Below, piece by piece: positions 30,124 to 38,765 of a DNA stretch of 64,000 nt. The first letter of the stretch is position 1. Every line of letters starts with the position of its first letter. A model generated the notes under the pieces. The model did no database searches, was not told the DNA's origin, and saw nothing but the letters and a program-made list of their open reading frames with translations. A program made the position numbers and the translations under genes. This DNA comes from Glutamicibacter sp. PS (GTDB taxonomy: Bacteria > Actinomycetota > Actinomycetes > Actinomycetales > Micrococcaceae): contig JANCMB010000001.1 in assembly GCA_031317595.1 (NCBI GenBank), positions 2,235,610-2,299,609 of the forward strand. Direction: 5' to 3'.

Positions 30124-31437
30124 TCAGGCGCGGACGGTTAGCAATTCATCCCATTCTGTGGTGTAGCGCGGAGACATATGTTCACGCTTCATGGACCACT
30201 GCCGGTCGGCAGCTAGGCCAGCCACGCCAAGACCGATGGCTTTAGCCCCAAAGCGCGCCGATACTTGTTGCACCACCGAGCCAACGGACTCTCCCTGGAC
30301 TTCTTGGTCACCCGCGGTGTCTTCGAGCCCCAGTTCCAGTTCCTCGGGTCCGGGCTGGTCGGTGAGGCCGGAGAGGATCACCCCGCCGCGTACATAGTCA
30401 CGGCCCGACTCCACCAGTTCATTCATCGCAGAAACGGCGGTACGGGTGAGGAAAATCGGGTCGCGGGTCGGGCGCCCTAGTCGGATTTGAGCACTCGGGA
30501 ATGAGCCTTGTCCACCAGCGAAACGGCTGGTTCCCGCGGTCACCGTCAAAAGTGTTGCGTAACGGCCCTCGGCTGCCAGCCGTGCGGCAGCCTTCTGCGC
30601 ATAGATGCTCATGACCTCGCCCATTTCGGCGCGGCTCCGTACAGGTGACGAGAATGATCGAGTAAACATCACCTGCCCGCGGTCGGCGTGCTCTTCGATG
30701 GGACCAATGCAACGCTGCCCGCGCAATTCCAGCACCGTACGTTTGAGCACCACGGAGAATTTCTTGCCGATCAGTTGCGGATCTGCCTGCCGCAACTGCG
30801 CGATGCTCTCGATGCCCAGACCGGCGAGTTTCTGGCCGGTTTTACGCCCGACACCCCAGACTTCGGTGGCGGGAACATGTCGCTGAATTCGTTCGACCAC
30901 CGCTGGGTCCATTAAGTCGAGTACGCAGACCCCACCCAGCTCATCGTTGTGCTTGGCAATATGGTTACTGAACTTGGCCAGCGTCTTGGTTGAGGCAACG
31001 CCAACGCACACCGGCACACCAATGCCTTTCCAAATGGCCGAGCGAATGTCCGACGCGGCGGAGTGCGCTTGCTCAAGCGTTCCTCCTAAACCGACGAATG
31101 ACTCATCAATTGAGTACACCTCTTGCCACGTTCCATAGCGGGCGAGCAGTTCCATCACCCGCGCGGACATGTCCCCGTACAGTTCGTAATTGCTTGAGCG
31201 GACCGCTAAACCATGGCTGTCGATCAACTGCCTGACCTTGAAGAAGGGCTCACCGGTCGTAATTCCCAACGCCTTGGCCTCCTGCGACCGCGCAACCACG
31301 CAACCATCGTTATTCGAGAGCACCACAACCGGGCGACGCCGCAACGTGGGGTCGAAAGCACGTTCGCAGGAGACATAGAAGTTATTCACGTCCACCAGCG
31401 CCACATGACCGGCGCCCGACATGCTCTGTATACTCAC
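30124..31437 (-). CDS. umuC: Y-family DNA polymerase V catalytic subunit, UmuC
   Basis: 437 residues from a GTG at 31437 with GGAGGAG upstream. Catalytic elements are [14 protein letters not shown] (first Asp) and SIDESFVGL (DE pair), with the steric-gate region FY and the lesion-bypass family HhH stretch [18 protein letters not shown]. The C-terminus [14 protein letters not shown] is typical of UmuC. Function: error-prone synthesis past lesions together with a UmuD dimer. No LexA box was found in the 255-bp region upstream (31438-31692), which holds only a weak CCCTG/CAGGG hairpin at 31533-31549. The likely partner umuD is 4.5 kb away on the same strand. Confidence 0.95.
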   Translation of the reverse strand: MSIQSMSGAGHVALVDVNNFYVSCERAFDPTLRRRPVVVLSNNDGCVVARSQEAKALGITTGEPFFKVRQLIDSHGLAVRSSNYELYGDMSARVMELLARYGTWQEVYSIDESFVGLGGTLEQAHSAASDIRSAIWKGIGVPVCVGVASTKTLAKFSNHIAKHNDELGGVCVLDLMDPAVVERIQRHVPATEVWGVGRKTGQKLAGLGIESIAQLRQADPQLIGKKFSVVLKRTVLELRGQRCIGPIEEHADRGQVMFTRSFSSPVRSRAEMGEVMSIYAQKAAARLAAEGRYATLLTVTAGTSRFAGGQGSFPSAQIRLGRPTRDPIFLTRTAVSAMNELVESGRDYVRGGVILSGLTDQPGPEELELGLEDTAGDQEVQGESVGSVVQQVSARFGAKAIGLGVAGLAADRQWSMKREHMSPRYTTEWDELLTVRA

Positions 31438-31692
31438 GAGACTCCTCCTGCCCCACTACCTCGGCCAGTGTAGCTCCCAGACCCGACAAGTTCCCGACCT
31501 AGGTATTGCACCAAGCCGGGCCGGCCACCGGACCCTGCGTTCTTCAGGGAAGCACGCTTTGGTGACTAAATTGTCCGCCCCGGCCACACAGGATTCGAGC
31601 ATCCAAATGTGAAGCCACAGCATCTGGCAACCGGCCTTAGCGCTGGTTTTTGCCGTTGCGTTCCTACCCTGCGGGCGAATAACGACGAGTGG

Positions 31693-32376
31693 TTAGGGAG
31701 TAAAACGGTAACCCATGCCGAGTTCGGTTCGGATGTATTCCGGATTCGCGGGATCTGCCTCGAGCTTGGTGCGCAGTTGCGAGATATACACCCGCAGGTA
31801 GTTCGATTCTTCTCCATATTCGGGACCCCACACGGTTCGCAGTAGCTCGCTGCGCCCGATCAGCCGGTGCGGCGCGCGGGCTAAGGCCTCCAGCAGGCGC
31901 CATTCCAGCCTAGTCAGGCGCACCAATTCCCCATCCACGCTCACCGAACGCGCCGAAAGGTCGATCCGCACGCGTTGATCGCCGGTGACCACCACGGCAT
32001 GGCCGGTTTCCGGGGCGTTGCGCCGCAACGCGGCACGCAGTCGTGCCAGCAGTTCGTCCATGGCGAAGGGTTTGGTAACAAAATCATCGGCACCGCGGTC
32101 TAGGGCGTCGACCTTGCTATGCGATTCATGGCGAGCGGACACGACGATGATCGGGACGGTGGACCAGCCTCTGATCCCCTCGATAACCTCTGAGCCATCG
32201 AGATCGGGCAGGCCTAGATCCAGCAGAACGAGATCTGGATGCTCATCCGCGGCCAGCTGCAGAGCGTGCCTTCCGTCGGCTGCGTGATGCGTCCGGTAAC
32301 CGCGGGCCCGCAGGTTCACCAATAGGGCACGGGCGATCTGTACGTCGTCTTCGACTACGAGCACGCTGGGATTCAC
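31693..32376 (-). CDS. kdpE: OmpR/KdpE-family response regulator
   Basis: 227 residues. Receiver domain with acidic pair D10-D11, phosphoacceptor D53 (LLDLGLPDLDG), Thr/Ser switch VVSAR and K in VTKPFAMDE; then a winged-helix DNA-binding domain with RLTRLEWRLLEALARAP and SNYLRVYISQLRTKLE. It is KdpE-like in full-length pattern. The GTG start overlaps the kinase stop (GTGA), so the pair is coupled. The operon also contains a Trk-type K+ transporter rather than kdpFABC, so control of that transporter in response to K+ or turgor is the best guess. Confidence 0.92.
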   Translation of the reverse strand: MNPSVLVVEDDVQIARALLVNLRARGYRTHHAADGRHALQLAADEHPDLVLLDLGLPDLDGSEVIEGIRGWSTVPIIVVSARHESHSKVDALDRGADDFVTKPFAMDELLARLRAALRRNAPETGHAVVVTGDQRVRIDLSARSVSVDGELVRLTRLEWRLLEALARAPHRLIGRSELLRTVWGPEYGEESNYLRVYISQLRTKLEADPANPEYIRTELGMGYRFTP

Positions 32377-34196
32377 GAGATCTCCTCAGTCAGGGGAAGG
32401 CTAAAAATCATGGTGGCACCGCCACCGCTGGTGTCCTGGACCTCGACACGTCCGCCCATCCCTTCGGCAAGTCCCCGGGCCACGGCCAGTCCTAAACCAA
32501 GACCCGCGGTGGCGTTGCGGTCGCCGCGGCGTTGGAAGGGTTGAAAAATGTTCTCCTTCTCGTGCTCGGGCACGCCAGGTCCGTGATCAATAACATGCAG
32601 GTGTACCTGCCGCTCGTCCCATGTGGCACGCAGGTCCACGCGCTGGCCACCACCATGGCGGGCACCGTTCTCCACGAGGTTGGCGATGACGCGCACGGCA
32701 AGTCCGTAGTCCCCGCTTACGGCGGGACAATCGGCAGGAATATCTATATCTAGGTATGTATCACCCAATTGTCCGCTGAGGTCGCGACGGGCCGATGCCA
32801 CGAGATCTTCCATCTGAAGTGCGCCGCGATGCACCACGAGGTGTCCTGCCTGAATTCGGCTCATACTCAGCAGATCCTCGATACGTTCGCTGAGTTTATC
32901 GGCCGATTCCTCGACGGTGGCCAGCAGTTCGGCCTTGTCCTGTTCGGTGAGCACCACGTCGCTCAGTCTCAGGCTGGAGGCGGAAGCCTTGATACCGGCC
33001 AAAGGTGTTCGCAAATCGTGGGATACGGCAGCGAGCAGGGCCGTGCGCATGGCGTTGCCAGCTTCGAGCTCTTGTGCCTGCACCCGGGCATCGGCGAGCG
33101 CTTGATGCTGGAGCACGGTGGCGACACGACCAGCAAAGGCCTCCATGACTCCTTGATCGGAAGCATCTTGGGTGAGTCCGTCGATCAGGAGCATATGTTC
33201 GGCATCCACAATCACGGTGCTGTCACAGTCAAATGGGTTGGGTTTCGGTTGCCCGGCGCTGGCCAACACCCGACGTGCGGCCGGGTCGTCCGCGCGGGTT
33301 GCCAGGCTGACGGCATTCAACTCAAACGAGCGGCGCAACCATTCGAGCAGGGCAGGAACGCTAATGCCCTCCCGGATAACTCCGCCGGAGAGTTCGAAGA
33401 GTGTGTCGGCCTGCCGGCGGGCCCGTCCGGCTTCGGCCGTACGCCGCCCCTCGATGGCAACCACGCGGGCTACTCCGGCCGCGACCAGCAAAAACAGGCA
33501 CAGCGCAGCGACATTGAGCGGTTCGTGGATATGCCACTGCCCGGTAGGCGCGGTGAAGAACCAGTTCAACAGCAAAGTGCTAGTCAGCGCGGCGGCCAGC
33601 GCGGGCCACCAGCCACCGAGCAGGGCGACGAAGACGACCACGGTGAGCTGGCATAGAAAGTTCAGGGTCAGCTCCTGCCCGGAGCCTTCGGTGTTCAAGA
33701 AGATGGCGGTCAGCAAGGCCGGCCCGAGGGCCGCTAGACCCCATCCGTAGGCCAACCGCGCCCCGTGCGGCCCGTACGGCCGCGGAACCCTGCGTCGAGC
33801 AGCCGTACTGGTTTCGTGCGGCAGAATGATCACATCCATTTCGGCACCGGCCTGTGCGAGGCTCGCGGCCAGATCCCGGCGACGTATGCCGCGGGTCGAA
33901 CGCGAGCGCCCCACCACGATGCGGTCGGCTCGCGTGCTGCGGGCGAAGCCGAGCAATGCACTGACTACGTCCTGCCCGATTACCGTATGCCAGGTACCAC
34001 CGGCGGCTTCGATGCGCTCGCGTAGTTGCATGAGGTTCTCCCGTTCCTGCTCCGCGGCACCGGGTTCAGGCACGTGCACGGCCATGAGCTCGCCGGACGC
34101 TGGTAGGCCGCGCAGGGCCCGCTCTATCAGGCCGCTGGATTCCGCCCGCCCCGAGACGGCAAGTACCGTCCGGGGTGGTTCGCTCGTATCGCTCAT
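32373..34196 (-). CDS. kdpD: KdpD-like sensor histidine kinase lacking the N-terminal KdpD domain
   Basis: 607 residues against roughly 850-900 for classical KdpD. The missing part is the N-terminal ATP-binding KdpD domain with its Walker motifs. Kept are the universal-stress-protein-like domain (about 1-125: RTVLAVSGR, DRIVVGRSRS), four clustered TM segments (170-260, DUF4118 type), a GAF-like region, HisKA with AVSHDLRTPLAGIKASA and HATPase with NLVENGARHGG and GLGLGLAVARG. The ATG at 34196 is chosen because the stress-protein domain begins at once; a TTG at 34292 would add 32 residues and overlap the trk stop. It forms a two-component system with the downstream KdpE-like regulator. Confidence 0.9.
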   Translation of the reverse strand: MSDTSEPPRTVLAVSGRAESSGLIERALRGLPASGELMAVHVPEPGAAEQERENLMQLRERIEAAGGTWHTVIGQDVVSALLGFARSTRADRIVVGRSRSTRGIRRRDLAASLAQAGAEMDVIILPHETSTAARRRVPRPYGPHGARLAYGWGLAALGPALLTAIFLNTEGSGQELTLNFLCQLTVVVFVALLGGWWPALAAALTSTLLLNWFFTAPTGQWHIHEPLNVAALCLFLLVAAGVARVVAIEGRRTAEAGRARRQADTLFELSGGVIREGISVPALLEWLRRSFELNAVSLATRADDPAARRVLASAGQPKPNPFDCDSTVIVDAEHMLLIDGLTQDASDQGVMEAFAGRVATVLQHQALADARVQAQELEAGNAMRTALLAAVSHDLRTPLAGIKASASSLRLSDVVLTEQDKAELLATVEESADKLSERIEDLLSMSRIQAGHLVVHRGALQMEDLVASARRDLSGQLGDTYLDIDIPADCPAVSGDYGLAVRVIANLVENGARHGGGQRVDLRATWDERQVHLHVIDHGPGVPEHEKENIFQPFQRRGDRNATAGLGLGLAVARGLAEGMGGRVEVQDTSGGGATMIFSLPLTEEIS

Positions 34197-34284
34197 CGCT
34201 AGTTCCACCGCGGCCTTCTCCTCCTGCTGGCAGTTGTCTCCCCAGTGCATCATATGGTGCGGCAGGTTCCGGGCCGTTGCGACG

Positions 34285-35679
34285 CTAACCAATGATCGGT
34301 CGTTCCTCGGGTAGCCGGTACATCAGCATCTTTGAGCGCAGCGCCAGAGCGGTTGCCACAGTGACCATTCCTACGCGGCCACCGAACATCAACAGAATGA
34401 TCACCCATTGTCCGGCCGGCGGCAGATCTCCGGTGATCCCCATGGATAGCCCGACGGTGGCGAAGGCCGAGACACATTCGAAGAGCACTTCTTCGACGGT
34501 GTGGGAGGTTACCCGCAGGAGCACGATCATGCCGGCCAATACCGCGCCGATGCCGAGCAAGACCACGCTCAGTGCCTGACGTTGGACCGATTCGCCAATG
34601 GCGCGATTACCCAGCGTGACCTGCTCGTGTCCGCGAATCTGGCTCCACAAAGCGAAGGCCAGAACCAGGAAGGTGGTGACCTTGATGCCGCCGGCAGTAC
34701 CGGCGCTTCCGCCACCGATGAACATCAACATGTCGGTGACAAGTAGTGATTCGGACGAGGCATCGGCGTAGTCAATGCTGTTAAAGCCCGCGGTACGCGG
34801 AAAGACCGTCAGTCCCAGCGCACCAAGTATTTTGCCGCCGGGCGAGAGATGTCCCAGCGTTTCGCTGCGGTTCCATTCAAAGCTGGCCAGCGCGAGGAAG
34901 CCTAGCGCCAACATGATGGCAGTACCCCATACGGTCAGACGCGTATGTAACGCCCAGCCTCGATGATCCTCGTTACGGCGCAGGAACTCGATCATCACGG
35001 GGAAGCCTAGTCCGCCGCAGACGATGGCCACACAGATCGGAATGATGATCCATGGGTCGTCCACAAAGCCCATCAGGCTATCGCTGTATGTAGAAAAGCC
35101 CGCGTTGTTAAAGGCCGAGATGGCGTGGAAGACACCGGTATAGATGGCATGCGGGATGTCGTGTCCCGTCGCCCAGAACCGCACAGACAGGACCACCGCG
35201 ACGGCCAGCTCAATACAGATGGTAATTTTGGCAACCAGTAACAGCACATGACGCACATCTCCGAGGTTCAGTGAACGGGTTTCCGTCGCTGCCATCAGTT
35301 GCCCACGCAATCCCAACTTACGCCGCACCAGCAGGGCCAGCAGCGTACCCAGGGTCATGATTCCAAACCCACCGATCTGAATCAGCCCGAGGATGACCAA
35401 CTGCCCGAAGGGCGTCCAATAGGTAGCGGTATCCACCGTGATAAGCCCGGTGACGCATACGGCGGACACGGCGGTGAAAACCGCGGTCAGCGGGTCGGCA
35501 CCGGAGGGGCCGATCCGTGCCACCGGTAACATCAACAGCCCGGCGCCCAGCAACACGGCCACGAGAAAGCCCACCGGGACCAGCCGCACCGGATTGTCGA
35601 TTTGCCAGCGATTTTGCTTGCGAGGAGCCGAGGGCAGACGCTGTATCGTCGGGGGCTTTGGCCGCTGGTAGGAAGGCAC
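34285..35679 (-). CDS. ktrB: TrkH/KtrB-family potassium uptake channel subunit
   Basis: 464 residues with the four-fold M1-P-M2 repeat typical of TrkH/KtrB. Selectivity-filter loops are TAVSAVCVTGLITVD, SAFNNAGFSTYSDS, TVFPRTAGFNSIDYAD and SAFATVGLSMG, each with a filter glycine. The GIG-like gate region is also present (GGSAGTAGGIKVTT). KtrB works with a KtrA/TrkA regulatory subunit, which is not encoded here. A GTG start at 35679 follows AAAGG. It is the first gene of a trk-kdpD-kdpE operon, an unusual combination because KdpDE normally controls the Kdp ATPase. Confidence 0.94.
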   Translation of the reverse strand: MPSYQRPKPPTIQRLPSAPRKQNRWQIDNPVRLVPVGFLVAVLLGAGLLMLPVARIGPSGADPLTAVFTAVSAVCVTGLITVDTATYWTPFGQLVILGLIQIGGFGIMTLGTLLALLVRRKLGLRGQLMAATETRSLNLGDVRHVLLLVAKITICIELAVAVVLSVRFWATGHDIPHAIYTGVFHAISAFNNAGFSTYSDSLMGFVDDPWIIIPICVAIVCGGLGFPVMIEFLRRNEDHRGWALHTRLTVWGTAIMLALGFLALASFEWNRSETLGHLSPGGKILGALGLTVFPRTAGFNSIDYADASSESLLVTDMLMFIGGGSAGTAGGIKVTTFLVLAFALWSQIRGHEQVTLGNRAIGESVQRQALSVVLLGIGAVLAGMIVLLRVTSHTVEEVLFECVSAFATVGLSMGITGDLPPAGQWVIILLMFGGRVGMVTVATALALRSKMLMYRLPEERPIIG

Positions 35680-35771
35680 GAAGACGACCTTTCGGGATGC
35701 TGCTGGCGTTGGCGACCGGCGCGGCCGCTCTCTTCCAGTTCAGCGCCACCTCGCGTTGAGCGCCCCGGTTT

Positions 35772-35790
35772 TTAATGCCCGCTTAATGCC
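35772..35790. promoter_or_regulatory. Direct repeat TTAATGCC x2 (11-bp period), candidate KdpE-like binding site
   Basis: TTAATGCC occurs at 35772-35779 and 35783-35790, exactly one helical turn apart, 93 bp upstream of the Trk gene start. Tandem half-sites on an 11-bp period are the usual target of OmpR/PhoB-family regulators such as KdpE. The operon encodes such a regulator. Confidence 0.5.
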
Positions 35791-35911
35791 TTGCACCGGA
35801 ATCTTGACACCCTATTGATGCACCGTGCCACGGGCATCAAGCTGGCCATCCCAGCATCCACCCTCGCGCCCGTGCGCCTCCGTTTCGGTGCCGGGTGCAT
35901 CAACGTGAAAG

Positions 35912-36328
35912 CTACCGCACATGGTGCAGGCAGCGGGTCACCACCCCGAAGACCTCTAGGTCATCCTGCTCGGCCAACCACACCGGCAGCGGCGATTCAT
36001 CGCACAGTAGACCGGTGCGACCGGCGCGTGTGACCCAGCGCCGAACCAGCATCTGGCCGTTGAGGCTGAGCACCACAACGCTGCCATCCTTCACCGGCAG
36101 TGAGCGATCCACGATGATCTCGTCCCCGTCGAAGATTCCGGCCGAGACCATAGCCTGGCCCTCGACGCGCAATATGAAGGTAGAAACTCGGTCGCGTACC
36201 AGTAAGCGGTTCAGGTCCAATCCGCCGTCAAAGTAGTCGCGTGCCGGTGAGGGAAAGCCCATGGCTGCCACCGCCGCCACCGGGCGATGCCCGGCCTCCT
36301 CCGGTTCCGGAATCATCCCCTGTTGCAT
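35912..36328 (-). CDS. umuD: UmuD homologue with substituted catalytic residues
   Basis: 138 residues, the size of E. coli UmuD, aligning end to end: GFPSPARDYFDGGLDLNRLL, VEGQAMVSAGIFDGD, and DDLEVFGVV near the C-terminus. UmuD normally cleaves itself before Gly25 using Ser60 and Lys97 to become UmuD'. Here the Ser position is Ala59 (GCT in VEGQAM), the Lys position is Arg96 (LVRRW), and the residue before the cleavage Gly is Met23 rather than Cys/Ala. Self-cleavage should be impossible. The ATG at 36328 follows AGGGGGTGG. An SOS box lies just upstream, so damage induction is likely. Confidence 0.93.
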   Translation of the reverse strand: MQQGMIPEPEEAGHRPVAAVAAMGFPSPARDYFDGGLDLNRLLVRDRVSTFILRVEGQAMVSAGIFDGDEIIVDRSLPVKDGSVVVLSLNGQMLVRRWVTRAGRTGLLCDESPLPVWLAEQDDLEVFGVVTRCLHHVR

Positions 36329-36344
36329 CACCCCACCCCCTAAC

Positions 36345-36360
36345 TAGAACACATATTCGA
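36345..36360 (-). promoter_or_regulatory. LexA (SOS) box upstream of umuD
   Basis: On the reverse strand TCGAAT-ATGT-GTTCTA matches the actinobacterial LexA consensus TCGAAC-N4-GTTCGA at 10 of 12 fixed positions. It ends 16 bp before the umuD start codon. It also lies 77 bp upstream of the divergent epimerase-like gene. Confidence 0.75.
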
Positions 36361-36436
36361 CCTCAAGGTGATTCTAGCAAGTTCTCACCGCTCGAAGGAG
36401 GCTAGGGTCGGCTCCTATTCGCGGTAGGTTGGTGCC

Positions 36437-37291
36437 ATGAAGATTCTGCTTGTAGGCTGCGGAGATGTAGCCACCGCAGCCGGCCTGCGGTGGCTCGCCA
36501 ACGGCCATCAGGTCACCGCCTGGCGGCGTACCCCGGAGAAGCTCCCAGCCGGTTTCCACGGGGAACGCGTTGATCTCACCGCGGCCACCGAGTACCCGCG
36601 CATCGATGAGGCCACCGACATCGTGGTGTTGACGCCGGTTCCGGCCGCTCGAAATGCGGAAGGGTATCGGCGTAGCTACCTGCAGGTGGCGCAGCGCCTG
36701 GTCGCGCAACTGAACTCCCAGGCCCCGCGCCTGCGACGCTTACTGTATGTCTCCTCCTCGGCGGTGCTCGGCGGCACGGACGGAGCGTGGGTCAACGAAT
36801 CCACTGAGCTGACCCCCAGCCGTGAGACCTCGCAGGTGCTCGCGGATACCGAAGAGCTCTTGCGCACTAGCGGGCTTCCCGTATCGATCCTGCGTGCCTC
36901 GGGGATCTACGGTCCCGGGCGTACCCGGCTATTGGACCTGGTGCAAGGCGGCACCGCAGTGCTGCCCACCGGCTCGCATTGGACCAACCGTATTCACCGC
37001 GATGATCTGGCCAGCGCGCTAACCCATGTCGCCGCCCTGGATGCAGCTCAGGACCTGTACATGGTCAATGACGACGAGCCGGCTCAGTTGGCGCAGGTCT
37101 ATACCTTCCTCGCCGCAAAACTGGGGGTACCTCTCCCGCCGGAGCAGCACGCCGAGCCGACCGACCGGCGCGGCGGTGACCGCCGCATTTCCAACGCCCG
37201 GCTACGCGCGAGCGGTTGGCAACCGGAGTTCCCCAGCTACCGCGAGGGCTACGACGCCATGCTGACCGGACAGGGAGTGCGCCACCCCTAG
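36437..37291 (+). CDS. NAD(P)-dependent epimerase/dehydratase-like protein (YeeZ type)
   Basis: 284 residues. A Rossmann start KILLVGCGDVATAAG is followed by the stretch LLYVSSSAVLGG and ASGIYGPGR of extended SDRs. The YxxxK pair is not intact (VLADTEELL takes its place), as in the YeeZ-like atypical extended SDRs. The C-terminal RRISNARLRASGWQPEFPSYREG is typical of the group. Function unknown; it may act on a nucleotide sugar. Divergent from umuD, so the SOS box could affect it, but the distance makes this unlikely. Confidence 0.88.
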   Translation: MKILLVGCGDVATAAGLRWLANGHQVTAWRRTPEKLPAGFHGERVDLTAATEYPRIDEATDIVVLTPVPAARNAEGYRRSYLQVAQRLVAQLNSQAPRLRRLLYVSSSAVLGGTDGAWVNESTELTPSRETSQVLADTEELLRTSGLPVSILRASGIYGPGRTRLLDLVQGGTAVLPTGSHWTNRIHRDDLASALTHVAALDAAQDLYMVNDDEPAQLAQVYTFLAAKLGVPLPPEQHAEPTDRRGGDRRISNARLRASGWQPEFPSYREGYDAMLTGQGVRHP

Positions 37292-37311
37292 CCACGGCCG
37301 CAGCCAGTCGC

Positions 37312-38592
37312 TTAGAACCCGCGGCGCAACGGATTGAACTGCGCGGCTAACTCCGGCACCGGTTCATCGCCGACGATCTGTGCCGCGAGCATCTTGCCGG
37401 TGAGCGGGCCGAGGGCCACTCCCCACATGCCATGCCCGCCGGCCACAAACACGCGCTCGGAGTTCGTCTGCCCCACCAGCGGCAACCCATCGGCGGTGCA
37501 GGGACGCGCGCCGACCCACTCCTCGGCCCGTTCCTCCCATTCAATACCGGTATATAACGGTGCAACCGCGGCGACGATGGCCTCGATGCGTGCCGGTTCG
37601 AGTCGATGGTTCGCGTCACGGAACTCCATCGTCCCAGCGATGCGCAAACGGTCTCCCAACGGCGTGCAGGCCACCCGTTGCGCTGGGAAGTAGATGGGAC
37701 GACTCGGGAGCTGTTCGGGTTGCACGCTGAACGAGTAACCTCGCCCGGCCTGCACCCTGACCCGCACGCCGAAGTCGCGAGCCAGATCACCCAGCCAGGC
37801 CCCGGTAGCTAATACCACCCGGTCCGCGGTCAGCGCCCGGCCGGAGCTACCGATGATTTTCACCTGTCGTGCACCGGCACGCACGTCGGTGACCTGAAGG
37901 GCCTCCATGATCTGCCCGCCACGGGCGCGCACGCTGTCGGCGAGCGCCGCCAGAAACCTTGGCGGGTTGATGAAGCGCTGATGTTCAATAGCCACACCGC
38001 AGCGCACCTGCGGAGATAAGCTCGGTTCCATGGCGCGCAATTGCGCCGCATCGAGCAACCGGAAGTCCACCGATCCACCACTACGCGAGATCATCTCAAA
38101 CTCCCGTGCAAGGACTGCCCGGTCGGTCTCGGTGCGGAAGGCTGCAAGAAACGGAGTCGCGGCGCGAGTAGGTTCACTCACCCCGGGTCCTGCCGTGTCT
38201 GCCTCGCTGAGCTCGGCGTAGGCCTCCATCCCGGAGCCACCAAGATGGGAGAAGACCGCCATGGCTCGCGCCCACTGCCGGGGCGTGCAATGCCAGCCAA
38301 AACCAAGCAAAAAGCGCAGGACCCCAAGGTCAAGTCGCGGCGGAATATACAACGCAGAAGCCGGGTCGAGGATCATCTTCAAACCGCTGCGCAGAATTGC
38401 TGGCTCGGCTAACGGCAGGGTGAGCGCCGGGGTCAGCCAACCAGCATTACCCCATGAGGAACCGGCAGCCACCACACCTCGGTCCACCACGGTGACGCGG
38501 ACCCCATAACGCTGTAAATACCAGGCAGTACTTAACCCAACGATCCCGGCACCGACGATCACCACATGTTCCGGCCCAGCGTCCCTCACCAC
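37312..38592 (-). CDS. FAD-dependent D-amino-acid dehydrogenase (DadA-like)
   Basis: 426 residues. The start is a GTG at 38592 with AAGGAG eight bases upstream; a longer frame to 38628 has no such site. HVVIVGAGIVGLSTAWYLQR is the FAD-binding GxGxxG and VVDRGVVAAGSSWGNAGWL the DadA substrate-domain mark. Near the C-terminus, GTMEFRD, EEWVGARPCTADGLPLVG and GHGMWGVALGPLTG complete the DAO-family fold. The enzyme oxidises D-amino acids to keto acids, feeding electrons to the membrane; the substrate preference is unknown. Confidence 0.92.
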   Translation of the reverse strand: MVRDAGPEHVVIVGAGIVGLSTAWYLQRYGVRVTVVDRGVVAAGSSWGNAGWLTPALTLPLAEPAILRSGLKMILDPASALYIPPRLDLGVLRFLLGFGWHCTPRQWARAMAVFSHLGGSGMEAYAELSEADTAGPGVSEPTRAATPFLAAFRTETDRAVLAREFEMISRSGGSVDFRLLDAAQLRAMEPSLSPQVRCGVAIEHQRFINPPRFLAALADSVRARGGQIMEALQVTDVRAGARQVKIIGSSGRALTADRVVLATGAWLGDLARDFGVRVRVQAGRGYSFSVQPEQLPSRPIYFPAQRVACTPLGDRLRIAGTMEFRDANHRLEPARIEAIVAAVAPLYTGIEWEERAEEWVGARPCTADGLPLVGQTNSERVFVAGGHGMWGVALGPLTGKMLAAQIVGDEPVPELAAQFNPLRRGF

Positions 38593-38765
38593 GCTCCACG
38601 CTCCTTGTATGCCCGACGCGCCCCACACGGGCGCCTGAGTTCACTCTCGCGCGCCACACGAACTTTGGCAATGGGGTGCGCATGCCACCGAATGGCCAGC
38701 CACACCATGGCCCTGCGTAGACTTGAAGTAAACCCCGCACTCGTTCGAAGGACTTTTCGCCGATT

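Noticed and set aside
31438-31692. SOS box upstream of umuC
   Set aside because: No GAAC-N4-GTTC-like sequence with fewer than four mismatches was seen on either strand; only a GTTC half-site occurs.
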